Source: Flavivirga eckloniae
GTDB taxonomy: Bacteria; Bacteroidota; Bacteroidia; Flavobacteriales; Flavobacteriaceae
Direction: 5' to 3'
DNA length: 64,000 bases
Assembly: GCF_002886045.1 (NCBI RefSeq)
Contig: NZ_CP025791.1
Location: 434,001 to 498,000, forward strand
A model generated the notes under the pieces. That model was not told the DNA's origin, ran no database searches, and was given only the letters and a program-made list of their open reading frames with translations. The position numbers were made by a program, and so were the translations under genes. Positions 55,363 to 64,000 of the stretch are shown here, one piece after another. The first letter of the stretch is position 1. The number at the start of each line of letters is the position of its first letter.

Positions 55363-56511
55363 ATGAGCGCAACACTAATTAATGACGTAAAAACAACGTT
55401 TATAAATACATTTAAAACCGAACCCTTACTTGTTTTCTCTCCGGGGCGAATTAATATTATTGGAGAACATACCGATTATAATGATGGCTTTGTTTTTCCC
55501 GCAGCAGTAGATAAAGGTATAGCTGCAGCTATACAAAAAAGCGACACCAATGTATCGACTGCTTATGCGCTGGATAAAGATAGCCGTATAGAGTTCGAAC
55601 TAGACAAATTAAAACCATCTGTCGAAGGTAGTTGGGAAAACTATGTTCTTGGCGTTGTTGCAGAAATTCAGAATAGAAACAAGGTTCTAGGTAATTTTAA
55701 TATTGTTTTTAAAGGCGATATTCCTGGTGGTGCTGGTATGTCTTCGTCTGCTGCTTTAGAGAACAGTGTGGTATTTGGTTTAAACGAACTGTTCAATTTA
55801 GGATTGACCAAACACGAAATGATATTAATATCCCAAAAAGCAGAACACAATTATGTTGGCGTAAAATGTGGTATTATGGATCAATATTCAAGTATGTTCG
55901 GCATTAAGGACAATGCTTTATTACTGGATTGCAGAACCGTAGAATCCAAGCCTTACGAGATCGACTTTAAGGATCATCAACTTATGCTTATTAACACAAA
56001 CGTAAAGCATAGTTTGTCGGATAGTGCATACAACGACAGACGTTCTGCCTGCGAAAGCATAGCAGATTTACTAGGTATTAAAGCCCTAAGAGATGCTACT
56101 GAAGCAGATCTTGAAGCTATAAAAGACAAAGTAACTCCAGAAAATTACCAAAAAGCACTTTACGTTATCCAGGAAAACAACAGGGCCATAAAAGCATCAA
56201 AAGCCATTGAAGATAACGATCTAAACACTTTGGGTAATTTAATTTTTCAATCACATAATGGTTTGCAACACCAATACAAAGTAAGCTGTGATGAGCTAGA
56301 TTTTTTAGTAGATCAGGCAAAAGCAAACGATCATGTTTTAGGTGCTAGAATGATGGGAGGCGGATTTGGTGGCTGCACCATTAACTTAGTTGCTAAAGAT
56401 GAAGCTAAAGCATTTGGAGAAGCGGCATCTGTGGCTTATGAAAATAAATTTAACAAAGCATGCTCAGTTTACTTTATAAAATTATCTGAAGGCACGCATT
56501 TAGTAAAATAA
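55363..56511 (+). CDS. galK: Galactokinase
   Basis: 382 residues of the GHMP kinase family. The galactokinase signature GRINIIGEHTDYNDGFVFP is at the N-terminus; the ATP-binding PGGAGMSSSAALE and MMGGGFGGCTI motifs follow. It phosphorylates alpha-D-galactose. galT follows after about 20 bases. Confidence 0.97.
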   Translation: MSATLINDVKTTFINTFKTEPLLVFSPGRINIIGEHTDYNDGFVFPAAVDKGIAAAIQKSDTNVSTAYALDKDSRIEFELDKLKPSVEGSWENYVLGVVAEIQNRNKVLGNFNIVFKGDIPGGAGMSSSAALENSVVFGLNELFNLGLTKHEMILISQKAEHNYVGVKCGIMDQYSSMFGIKDNALLLDCRTVESKPYEIDFKDHQLMLINTNVKHSLSDSAYNDRRSACESIADLLGIKALRDATEADLEAIKDKVTPENYQKALYVIQENNRAIKASKAIEDNDLNTLGNLIFQSHNGLQHQYKVSCDELDFLVDQAKANDHVLGARMMGGGFGGCTINLVAKDEAKAFGEAASVAYENKFNKACSVYFIKLSEGTHLVK

Positions 56512-56531
56512 TCAATTACAATTAATTGAAG

Positions 56532-57554
56532 ATGGACAATACAGATTTACAGGATTATTCACATAAACGTTTAAATATATTAACCGGCGAGTGGGTTTTG
56601 GTATCACCACATCGTGCAAAACGTCCGTGGCAAGGGCAAAACGAAGCAGTCTCTAACGACGCTAGACCTGCTTACGACGAAAGCTGCTATTTATGTGCAG
56701 GAAATACCAGAATTAATGGCGAGGTAAACCCAAAATACCAAGACGTATTTGTTTTTACTAACGATTTTGCTGCCTTGCAAAAAGATTCCAAATCTTTTTC
56801 TCTCGAAGATGGCTTACTCGTAGCCGAAAGCGAGACCGGAATCTGCAAAGTAGTTTGCTTTAGCCCAGACCACTCAAAAAGTTTGGCCGATATGGAAGCC
56901 AAAGACATTCAAAAAGTAGTTTTTACATGGCAAAAAGAATTCAAAGAACTTTCTGAAAACCCAGATATAAATTACGTTCAAATATTCGAAAACAAAGGAG
57001 CTGTAATGGGATGTAGCAACCCACATCCACATGGACAAATCTGGAGCCAATCTACACTTCCAAACGAAGTCGATAAGAAAAATACGCAACAATTAGCCTA
57101 TTATAATGAAAATAATAGCAGCATCTTAGGAGATTACTTAGCTCAGGAACTGGGAAAACAAGAACGTATTATTTTTGAAAACGATTCGTTTGTTGTTTTA
57201 ATCCCTTTTTGGGCAGTTTGGCCTTTTGAGGCTATGATTGTACCTAAAAAACAACAATCGAATATTTTAGAGTTAAACGATACCGAAGCTTTAGAATATG
57301 CCGAAGCTATTTCGGTGCTTACTAAAGCTTACGATAAATTATTTAACACCTCATTTCCTTATTCCAGTGGTATCCACCAAGCACCAACTGATGGTAACGA
57401 AAACAAACACTGGCACTGGCATATGAGTTTTTATCCACCATTATTGCGAAGCGCTACAGTAAAGAAATTTATGGTAGGTTACGAAATGTTCGGATCTCCA
57501 CAACGCGACATTACTGCAGAAATTGCTGCAAAGATGATTCGGGAACTGATTTAA
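56532..57554 (+). CDS. galT: Galactose-1-phosphate uridylyltransferase
   Basis: 340 residues from the ATG at 56532 (a TTG two codons earlier also fits). HIT-superfamily enzyme; the active-site motif is NPHPHGQIWS with the catalytic central His, and CYLCAGNTR at the N-terminus may bind metal. It swaps UMP between UDP-glucose and galactose 1-phosphate. It is the last gene of the galactose operon; galE is not in the window. Confidence 0.97.
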   Translation: MDNTDLQDYSHKRLNILTGEWVLVSPHRAKRPWQGQNEAVSNDARPAYDESCYLCAGNTRINGEVNPKYQDVFVFTNDFAALQKDSKSFSLEDGLLVAESETGICKVVCFSPDHSKSLADMEAKDIQKVVFTWQKEFKELSENPDINYVQIFENKGAVMGCSNPHPHGQIWSQSTLPNEVDKKNTQQLAYYNENNSSILGDYLAQELGKQERIIFENDSFVVLIPFWAVWPFEAMIVPKKQQSNILELNDTEALEYAEAISVLTKAYDKLFNTSFPYSSGIHQAPTDGNENKHWHWHMSFYPPLLRSATVKKFMVGYEMFGSPQRDITAEIAAKMIRELI

Positions 57555-57580
57555 CGTTTTACAAACCATATTTTTATATA

Positions 57581-57611
57581 AACCTGATGTGTTTTCAAAA
57601 CACATCAGGTT
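57581..57611 (+). terminator. Terminator of the galactose operon
   Basis: Perfect 15-base stem (AACCTGATGTGTTTT with complement) around one C, followed by TTTTTAG, 26 bases after the galT stop codon. Confidence 0.88.
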
Positions 57612-57723
57612 TTTTAGTTTAAACTGTTAATAATAGATAAAATGGGTGTTAAAGTGTATTAATTTCTTACCTCAGATAAACAATAAAGCTTTAATTTGAA
57701 TATCAATCATTATAAACAAAAAG

Positions 57724-58458
57724 TTGAAGTACGTTATTTTTATTCTTTTACCTTTTTCAATGCTTTCTCAAAACATCACAGGAAAAGTATACGATAGTGA
57801 AACAACAGTTAAAGGGATGAAAGTTTTCAACCTTAGCAACCAAAATGGAACATATACAGATAACGAAGGAAACTTTACAATAAAAGCAACCATAGGAGAT
57901 ACACTTTCATTTCATTCTATATTCCACGATAAAAAAATTATAAAACTTACTAAGTTTCATTTTAATGATATAATAGTTATAGAACTAAGTAAAACCGTAA
58001 ATAAACTTAATGAAGTACTAATACAAAGTGATACAAAACAAAAGGCTTTTAATCAAGCTAAAACAGAAGCCACTATAAACGAACAAATCTCTAACGATAT
58101 AAAATCAAATCCTCACCTATATGGTTCTTCTTCTAAATATGGACTTGACATTGTTAGAGTCATTGGTTTAATAGGTAAGCTTCTCAAAAAGAAAAACAAA
58201 AAGAATAGTAATGTAATCCCTATATCTCATAAATCATTAGATTCTTTGTTTTCCAATAGTTCCTTTTTTAATAATGAACTACTTTCTGAAAATTTAGATA
58301 TACCCAAGAACTATAAAAATCTCTTTTTTGATTATTGTGAAACAAAAAATCTAAATGAAGAATTACTCAAAAATAAAAATGAAATGATACTTCTAGATAG
58401 CTTGATTACTTACAGCCGATCGTTTCTAGAAATAATTGAAGCATCGAAAAAAAAGTAG
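57724..58458 (+). CDS. Secreted CarboxypepD_reg-like domain protein
   Basis: 244 residues from TTG at 57724. A signal peptide (MKYVIFILLPFSMLSQ) is followed by a carboxypeptidase-regulatory-like beta domain (ITGKVYDSETTVKGMKVF, NLSNQNGTYTDNEGNF, IGDTLSFHS) of the kind at the N-terminus of TonB-dependent receptors, but no barrel follows. The rest is Lys/Asn/Ser-rich and helical with no recognised domain. Such stand-alone proteins are common in flavobacteria. It may act in the periplasm. Confidence 0.75.
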   Translation: MKYVIFILLPFSMLSQNITGKVYDSETTVKGMKVFNLSNQNGTYTDNEGNFTIKATIGDTLSFHSIFHDKKIIKLTKFHFNDIIVIELSKTVNKLNEVLIQSDTKQKAFNQAKTEATINEQISNDIKSNPHLYGSSSKYGLDIVRVIGLIGKLLKKKNKKNSNVIPISHKSLDSLFSNSSFFNNELLSENLDIPKNYKNLFFDYCETKNLNEELLKNKNEMILLDSLITYSRSFLEIIEASKKK

Positions 58459-58615
58459 AACTCACACACTTTAAATCCCCATTTTAAAGGAAATAGCTAT
58501 TTCAATAGAAACCGTACAACAGGGTATTGAGGAATTATTTTTAATTAAAATAAAGACCATTATACTAAAACCTAGCTTCAAAAGTTATATTTTTATCCAA
58601 ATAATTTTGATTTAC

Positions 58616-60184
58616 ATGAAGCGCTATCTATATTTCGCACTTACCATAGTTTTTATTACACTTTGGAGTTCTTGCAGAAAAGATTTTGAATTTTCACCAA
58701 GTACAGGCAACCTCGAATTTTCGAAAGACACGGTTTATTTAGACACGGTTTTTACCAATATAGGTTCCAGTACATACAACTTAAAAGTCTATAACAGAAG
58801 TAGTGACGATATTTCTATACCATCATTAAGATTAGCCTTAGGGGAAGCTTCTAATTACAGATTAAATGTGGATGGGGTTTCTGGCAAAGTTTTCGAAGAT
58901 ATCCCTATTTTGGCCAAGGATAGTATCTTTATTTTTGTAGAATCGACTATAGACATTAATAATTTCCCAAATCCAGATGGTAATTATTTATATACCGATC
59001 AAATTGAATTCGACGCCGGTTCTAACCTTCAAAAAGTAGAACTCGTTACCTTAGTACAAGACGCTGTGTTTATTTACCCCAATCGGGATAACACCACAAA
59101 AGTTATAGAAACCCTAGTCTTCAATGTTGACGGGAAACTATTTAAAAGCAAAATACAAGGACGAGTACTATTACCGTCTGAACTTACTTTTACCAACGAA
59201 AAACCCTATGTCATTTATGGTTTTGCAGCCGTACCAAATGGTGAAACCTTAACCATTGATGCTGGAGCCAGAATACATTTTCATAACGATTCCGGACTTA
59301 TGGTTACCAGTGGCGCTTCATTACAAGTAAATGGTATGTATAGTAACGATCGGGATGTATTAGAGAATGAAGTTATTTTTGAAGGGGATCGTTTAGAGCC
59401 CAATTTTTCAGATAAACCTGGACAATGGGGAAGTATTTTGCTGTTAGACGGTAGTCTTAGTAGCTCCATAAACTACGCCACTATTAAAAATGCAACAACA
59501 AGTATTTATTGCGAAGGCAACCCAAATGGGATTTCAGATAAACTTACTATAACCAATTCTCAAATCTATAATTCCAGTAACCATGGTATAGTTGGATTAA
59601 ATACATCTATAGCAGCCGAAAACACGGTTATTAATAACTCTGGAGGCGTATCTTTTGCAGGGACTTTAGGCGGTAAATACAACTTTACCCATTGCACTGT
59701 TGCTAATTATTGGAATAATGGTTTTAGACAATTTCCGACTATCTGGATAGACAATCGTAATATAGGTGACAATGAAAATGTTACAGTGGCAGATTTAGCT
59801 GAAGCTAATTTTAATAATTGCATTATTTATGGAAATGATAATGCCGAAATTAGGTTTGAGGAGTTTGAAAATGAATCCGTTGTATTTAATTTTAAATTTA
59901 CCAACTGCTTAATTCGTTTTGACGACCGTAGTAATGAATTTACCGGTCCAAACTACGACTTTGATGATACCAATCATTATGAAGGAAATATTTTTAACGA
60001 GAATCCCGATTTTAAAGATCCGTCTTTAAATCAATTTATTATTGGTGCAGAATCTGCTGCCATTAATAAAGGACTCCCCGGATTTGCTACTCAAGTTCCT
60101 TCAGACATCTTGAATGTTAACAGAACAGCATCTCCCGATTTAGGAGCTTATCAGCATATTGTTTTCCCTGAGGAAGACAACTAA
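58616..60184 (+). CDS. Surface lipoprotein with right-handed beta-helix domain
   Basis: About 522 residues. A signal peptide ends in lipobox WSSC, then RKDFEFSP. A short beta domain (LEFSKDTVYLDTVFTNIGSS) precedes a parallel beta-helix of repeated N-rich turns (GNPNGISDKLTITNSQIYNS, SNHGIVGLNTSIAAENTVIN). A final NFNNCIIYGN coil and AINKGLPGF are typical of the fold's C-terminus. It may bind or process polysaccharide, but no catalytic residues were identified. Alternative start TTG at 58607. Confidence 0.72.
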   Translation: MKRYLYFALTIVFITLWSSCRKDFEFSPSTGNLEFSKDTVYLDTVFTNIGSSTYNLKVYNRSSDDISIPSLRLALGEASNYRLNVDGVSGKVFEDIPILAKDSIFIFVESTIDINNFPNPDGNYLYTDQIEFDAGSNLQKVELVTLVQDAVFIYPNRDNTTKVIETLVFNVDGKLFKSKIQGRVLLPSELTFTNEKPYVIYGFAAVPNGETLTIDAGARIHFHNDSGLMVTSGASLQVNGMYSNDRDVLENEVIFEGDRLEPNFSDKPGQWGSILLLDGSLSSSINYATIKNATTSIYCEGNPNGISDKLTITNSQIYNSSNHGIVGLNTSIAAENTVINNSGGVSFAGTLGGKYNFTHCTVANYWNNGFRQFPTIWIDNRNIGDNENVTVADLAEANFNNCIIYGNDNAEIRFEEFENESVVFNFKFTNCLIRFDDRSNEFTGPNYDFDDTNHYEGNIFNENPDFKDPSLNQFIIGAESAAINKGLPGFATQVPSDILNVNRTASPDLGAYQHIVFPEEDN

Positions 60185-60239
60185 TACTAAAATATTCTTA
60201 CTAGTACCACTGTTTTTAATCTTGATTTTGTAAAAAAAC

Positions 60240-60256
60240 TAAACTAACTTAGTTTA
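60240..60256. promoter_or_regulatory. Palindrome TAAACTAA-C-TTAGTTTA
   Basis: A perfect 8-base inverted repeat 33 bases upstream of a -7 type box (TATTTTTG at 60289-60296) and 70 bases before the following gene. It is a candidate operator for the tail-fibre-like gene at 60326. Confidence 0.45.
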
Positions 60257-60288
60257 ACAATCGATAAAAGTTCATTGAAACGGAACTT

Positions 60289-60296
60289 TATTTTTG
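60289..60296 (+). promoter_or_regulatory. -7 element TATTTTTG for the gene at 60326
   Basis: It fits TAnnTTTG, 29 bases before the ATG. No TTTG -33 box lies 19-20 bases upstream. Confidence 0.45.
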
Positions 60297-60325
60297 CATT
60301 ATAATCAATTAAACAAACTATATAA

Positions 60326-61201
60326 ATGAAAGCATTATTTTTTTTATCGTTAACACTTTTTGCTGCAAACGGTATACAAGCACAATGGACTGAAAATGGG
60401 ACATCAATAGAAACACAAAAAAACTTGAAGATTACTAATCCAGAAGGTAGATTTTTTTCAATAGATAATAATAGTAGCTCTATCGAGCCTGTAAAATTTT
60501 ATTTATCAGGTAATAATTATACAAGAGGATTACAATTAGGAAGAGATGATGAAAATCATAGTATATTTATTAAAGGCGAACTAAAAGCTTATAAGGAAAT
60601 AAAAGCATATAATGATATAAGAGCTTTTAAAAATATGATGTTCACAAACCCAGAAGATAGACATTTCTCAATAGAAAACAGCAATAGTGCAACTGAACCT
60701 GTAAAGTTTTATTTGTCAGGTTATAATTATGATCGGGGATTGCAATTAGGAAGAGACGATGGGAATCATAAAATCATACTTAATGGAAAAGTAGGAATTG
60801 GGACATCAAACCCTAGTGGTTGGAAACTTGCTGTGAATGGTCAAATAAGAGCAAAGGAAATCAAAGTAGAAACTGGTTGGTCTGATTTTGTTTTTTATGA
60901 TGATTACAAATTGCCAACCCTACAAGACGTGGAAAATCACATAAAAGAAAAGGGACATCTTAGAGACATTCCTAGTGCTAAAGAAGTTCAAGAAAATGGA
61001 ATTTTTCTTGGAGAAATGGATTCTAAATTACTTCAAAAAATTGAGGAATTGACTCTTTATACAATCTCCCAAGAAAAAAAATTAAAATCTCAAGACTTGA
61101 AAATTGAAAGACTTGAAAAAGAGAACGAATCTTTAAAACTTTTGGCTGTTGAATTCTTAGAATTGCAAAAAAGATTAGAAAAATTGGAAAAGTCAAGGTA
61201 G
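60326..61201 (+). CDS. Secreted tail-fibre-like protein with internal duplication
   Basis: 291 residues. A signal peptide (MKALFFLSLTLFAANGIQAQ) is followed by two copies of a ~40-residue unit: NPEGRFFSIDNNSSSIEPVK and NPEDRHFSIENSNSATEPVK, each followed by FYLSG.NY.RGLQLGRDD. Then come GKVGIGTSNPSGWKLAVNG and GWSDFVFYDDYKLPTLQDVE, a segment seen at the end of many Bacteroidota repeat-rich surface proteins. The last 60 residues are a coiled coil. I infer a trimeric fibre-like protein. Confidence 0.75.
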   Translation: MKALFFLSLTLFAANGIQAQWTENGTSIETQKNLKITNPEGRFFSIDNNSSSIEPVKFYLSGNNYTRGLQLGRDDENHSIFIKGELKAYKEIKAYNDIRAFKNMMFTNPEDRHFSIENSNSATEPVKFYLSGYNYDRGLQLGRDDGNHKIILNGKVGIGTSNPSGWKLAVNGQIRAKEIKVETGWSDFVFYDDYKLPTLQDVENHIKEKGHLRDIPSAKEVQENGIFLGEMDSKLLQKIEELTLYTISQEKKLKSQDLKIERLEKENESLKLLAVEFLELQKRLEKLEKSR

Positions 61202-61320
61202 TTACTATTTTATTGCGTCTGTTCTCCTACGGAAAATTCTCGTCTATAGGGCAGCAACTATCCTTAATACTAAATGTTAAACGAACAAATCTAAAAATAT
61301 TCGATTACTAATTATAAATA

Positions 61321-61347
61321 AAAAATCCTGCTTTACGCAGGATTTTT
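61321..61347 (-). terminator. Terminator of glyA (minus strand)
   Basis: Perfect 11-base stem (AAAAATCCTGC with GCAGGATTTTT) and 5-base loop. Its ends are A- and T-rich, so it can act in both directions. Confidence 0.85.
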
Positions 61348-61368
61348 CAATAACACTTAATTATTAAC

Positions 61369-62640
61369 TTATACAAATAAAGGTTTATCCTTCATCATTG
61401 CATTTACTTTATCTTTAACAGCTTCTAGAGCCGATTCGTTTTCATAATTAACAATAACGTCATCAACCAATTCAGCAATAGCCAACATATCGTCCTCTTT
61501 TAAACCACGCGTAGTAACGGCAGCAACGCCTAAACGAATTCCAGACGTTACAAATGGCGATTTATCATCAAAAGGCACCATGTTTTTGTTTACTGTAATA
61601 TCTGACTTAACCAAAGCCTGTTCCGCATCCTTACCAGAAAGATTCTTATTACGTAAATCAATTAACATACAATGGTTATCCGTTCCTCCAGAAATAATAT
61701 TATATCCTTTAGAAACTAAAGCTTCAGCCATAGTTGCTGCATTTTGCTTAACCTGTAATTGGTAATTTAAAAAATCGTCTGTTAATGCTTCTCCAAAGGC
61801 AATCGCTTTAGCAGCAATAATGTGCTCTAATGGCCCTCCTTGATTTCCTGGGAAAACAGCAGAATCCAACAACGAAGACATTTTTCGAAGGTTTCCATTC
61901 TTTAAAGTAATTCCAAACGGATTTTCAAAATCTTCTCCCATCATGATAATTCCTCCTCTTGGACCTCTTAACGTTTTATGGGTTGTAGTAGTTACGATAT
62001 GGCAATGTGGTATTGGGTCGTTTAAAATACCCTTAGCAATTAATCCAGCAGGGTGCGATATATCTGCCATTAAAATAGCTCCAACACTATCAGCTATAGC
62101 TCTAAAACGTTTAAAATCAATATCGCGAGAATATGCAGAAGCACCAGCAATAATTAATTTTGGCTGCTCCTTAGTAGCGATCTCTTGTATTTTATCATAA
62201 TTTAAAACACCTGTCTCCTGCTCTACCCCATAAAATACAGGATTATACAATTTACCCGAAAAATTTACTGGAGAACCATGCGTTAAATGCCCACCATGAG
62301 ACAAATCGAAACCTAAAATTTTATCACCAGGTTTTAAACAAGCTGCAAAAACCGCTGTATTTGCCTGACTTCCAGAATGTGGTTGTACATTTACGTATGC
62401 CGCACCAAACAATGCTTTTGCCCTATCGATAGCAATCTGCTCAACTTCATCAACAACCTCACAGCCACCGTAATATCGTTTTCCTGGGTAACCTTCAGCA
62501 TATTTGTTTGTTAACACAGAGCCAGCAGCCTCCATAACCTGGTCGCTTACAAAATTCTCTGATGCAATAAGTTCAATACCATGTAGTTGGCGTTCTTTTT
62601 CAGCTTGAATAAGTTCAAAAATTTGTTCGTCGCGTTGCAT
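61369..62640 (-). CDS. glyA: Serine hydroxymethyltransferase
   Basis: 423 residues. PLP enzyme making glycine and methylene-tetrahydrofolate from serine. The Schiff-base lysine is in [14 protein letters not shown]; other motifs are [21 protein letters not shown], and [13 protein letters not shown]. Length and motifs are standard. The upstream side has TATTTTTG on the minus strand (62668-62675) as a possible -7 element. It is divergent from fahA. Confidence 0.98.
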   Translation of the reverse strand: MQRDEQIFELIQAEKERQLHGIELIASENFVSDQVMEAAGSVLTNKYAEGYPGKRYYGGCEVVDEVEQIAIDRAKALFGAAYVNVQPHSGSQANTAVFAACLKPGDKILGFDLSHGGHLTHGSPVNFSGKLYNPVFYGVEQETGVLNYDKIQEIATKEQPKLIIAGASAYSRDIDFKRFRAIADSVGAILMADISHPAGLIAKGILNDPIPHCHIVTTTTHKTLRGPRGGIIMMGEDFENPFGITLKNGNLRKMSSLLDSAVFPGNQGGPLEHIIAAKAIAFGEALTDDFLNYQLQVKQNAATMAEALVSKGYNIISGGTDNHCMLIDLRNKNLSGKDAEQALVKSDITVNKNMVPFDDKSPFVTSGIRLGVAAVTTRGLKEDDMLAIAELVDDVIVNYENESALEAVKDKVNAMMKDKPLFV

Positions 62641-62843
62641 AAAATTAAATTATGGTTAAATATTCGGCAAAAATAGGAAATAGAATAGTTAATCACATCA
62701 AAAAAGGTTTATTTACAATGAAGTTTTTAACCATTTTATTAACGATTATATGAAATCTATATTTTCATACATTTTTTCAATTAAAATAAAAAAAATGTGT
62801 AGGTTTGATGTGAATTTAATAAACTATAAATATAAAACCAGTT

Positions 62844-64000
62844 ATGCCGTTATCAGCTAACAATCCAGATAGAAAGTCGTGGTTACACGTAGACAAGAAC
62901 TCTGATTTCCCAATTCAGAATATTCCCTTTGGTGTTTTTTTAACCAGAGATGATATCATTACCATAGGAACACGTATTGGAGATACAGCCATAGACCTAG
63001 GTGCTTTACATCAATTGGGGTATTTTGATGGTATCCCTTTAACAGAAGATATTTTTCTTCAAGACACGCTAAATGATTTTATTGCTGACGGTAGAAAAAC
63101 ATGGCGGTTGGTACGTAATAGAATTGCAGAAATTTTCGATTCTGAAAACACAACACTAAAAAATAACAAAAAACATAAGGAGATTGTATTATTTCGTTTA
63201 GATGAAATTGAAATGCAATTACCAGTACATATAGGCGATTACACCGATTTTTACTCAAGCAAAGAACACGCCACTAATGTAGGCACTATGTTTAGAGACC
63301 CAGATAATGCTTTATTACCAAATTGGTTACACATACCCGTTGGATACCATGGTAGAAGTTCTTCTATTATTCCTTCTGGAATACCAGTTCACAGGCCACA
63401 AGGTCAAACGTTACCGGGAGATTCTAAAGCACCTGTTTTCGGTCCAAGTAAATTAGTCGATTTTGAATTGGAAATGGCATTTATAACTACAGATGCTAAC
63501 GATTTAGGAGAATCTATTCCAATTGAAGAAGCCGAAGAATATATCTTTGGACTCGTTTTATTTAACGATTGGAGTGCTAGAGATATTCAAAAATGGGAAT
63601 ATGTACCATTAGGACCGTTCTTAGCCAAAAATTTTGCTTCTTCAATCTCTCCATGGATTGTAACACTTGATGCCTTGGAACCTTACAGAGTTGAAGGGCC
63701 AAAACCTATAAAACCGCAGCTAGATTACCTTAAATACAAAGGAAAAAAGAGTTTTGATATCAATTTAGAAGTTGCCATACAACCAAAAGGCGCTAAGGAA
63801 ACTGTAGTAAGCAAATCCAATTTTAAATATATGTACTGGAATATGGCACAACAATTAACCCACCATACGATTAACGGTTGTCCTGTAAATTCTGGTGATA
63901 TGATGGGAAGTGGTACCATTTCCGGACCTACTCCTGATTCTTACGGTTCTATGCTGGAACTTTCTTGGAAAGGAGAAAAACCTATTAAAATGAAGGATGG
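62844..64000 (+). CDS. fahA: Fumarylacetoacetase, N-terminal part (cut by window edge)
   Basis: 385 residues are visible and the frame is open to the end of the window. It begins MPLSANNPDRKSWLHVDKNS, and contains FGVFLTRDD, LPIGYHGRSSSII-like WLHIPVGYHGRSSSIIPSG (catalytic His region), VFGPSKLVDFELEMAF, and GTISGPTPDSYGSMLELSW. It hydrolyses fumarylacetoacetate to fumarate and acetoacetate, the last step of tyrosine degradation. No other tyrosine-pathway gene is in the window. A TAGGTTTG at 62800-62807 may be its -7 element. Confidence 0.96.
   Translation, partial: MPLSANNPDRKSWLHVDKNSDFPIQNIPFGVFLTRDDIITIGTRIGDTAIDLGALHQLGYFDGIPLTEDIFLQDTLNDFIADGRKTWRLVRNRIAEIFDSENTTLKNNKKHKEIVLFRLDEIEMQLPVHIGDYTDFYSSKEHATNVGTMFRDPDNALLPNWLHIPVGYHGRSSSIIPSGIPVHRPQGQTLPGDSKAPVFGPSKLVDFELEMAFITTDANDLGESIPIEEAEEYIFGLVLFNDWSARDIQKWEYVPLGPFLAKNFASSISPWIVTLDALEPYRVEGPKPIKPQLDYLKYKGKKSFDINLEVAIQPKGAKETVVSKSNFKYMYWNMAQQLTHHTINGCPVNSGDMMGSGTISGPTPDSYGSMLELSWKGEKPIKMKD

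Overview
The window is chromosomal DNA from a member of the Bacteroidota, almost certainly a marine or environmental Flavobacteriaceae. The evidence is the AT-rich sequence, very short gene gaps without Shine-Dalgarno sites, several TTG starts, promoters of the TAnnTTTG (-7) type, a type IX secretion C-terminal domain, long LptF/G-type permeases, a DUF6952-like protein next to a thioredoxin, and a thiS-thiC-tenI/thiE-thiD-thiE-thiG-thiH operon behind a TPP riboswitch. Most of the window is ordinary core genome. No CRISPR array, transposase, integrase or prophage was seen.

Layout: 1-339 is the end of an aldehyde dehydrogenase. 440-3681 (minus) holds an orphan histidine kinase overlapping a multi-pass membrane protein, a small anchored protein, a CPBP protease and an Lrp-type regulator, which is divergent from a gamma-family PLP sulfur enzyme (3842-5086). 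5159-6469 (minus) is a YdjM-like membrane hydrolase and a small coiled-coil protein. 6825-16263 (plus) is NhaC, a redox group (peroxiredoxin, thioredoxin, small acidic protein, Tpx), DgkA, FtsK, LolA and an LptF/G permease. RibB with a degenerate RibA domain follows, then a DegT aminotransferase, a nitroreductase, tRNA-Ser(TGA) and a GNAT-like protein.

21228-32196 is the most accessory part. It holds a 1.3 kb decayed region with a structured repeat, a giant 1931-residue secreted diheme cytochrome/beta-propeller/CBM3 protein with a T9SS tail, a block of nested inverted repeats, a GNAT-YoaP protein, and an S24-type repressor translationally coupled to a DnaQ-like exonuclease/GIY-YIG nuclease. 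A membrane acyltransferase-like protein and an orphan HExxH protein follow.

35261-41749 is the thiamin operon, whose riboswitch and first two genes are spaced by dispersed repeats. 41973-48185 (minus) is a hexuronate operon (TRAP dctPQM, uxaC, uxuA, SDR reductase) under a divergent LacI regulator. 51376-51449 is tRNA-Arg(TCT). 51667-57554 is a galactose cluster: Na+/sugar symporter, divergent GntR-LacI hybrid regulator, galM, galK, galT. The end holds surface and secreted proteins, glyA and the start of fahA.

The most unusual items are the giant cytochrome/CBM3 fusion, the two opposite-strand copies of a repeat with compensatory stem changes (21297-21484 and 35458-35636), and the repressor/nuclease pair with its own putative operator.
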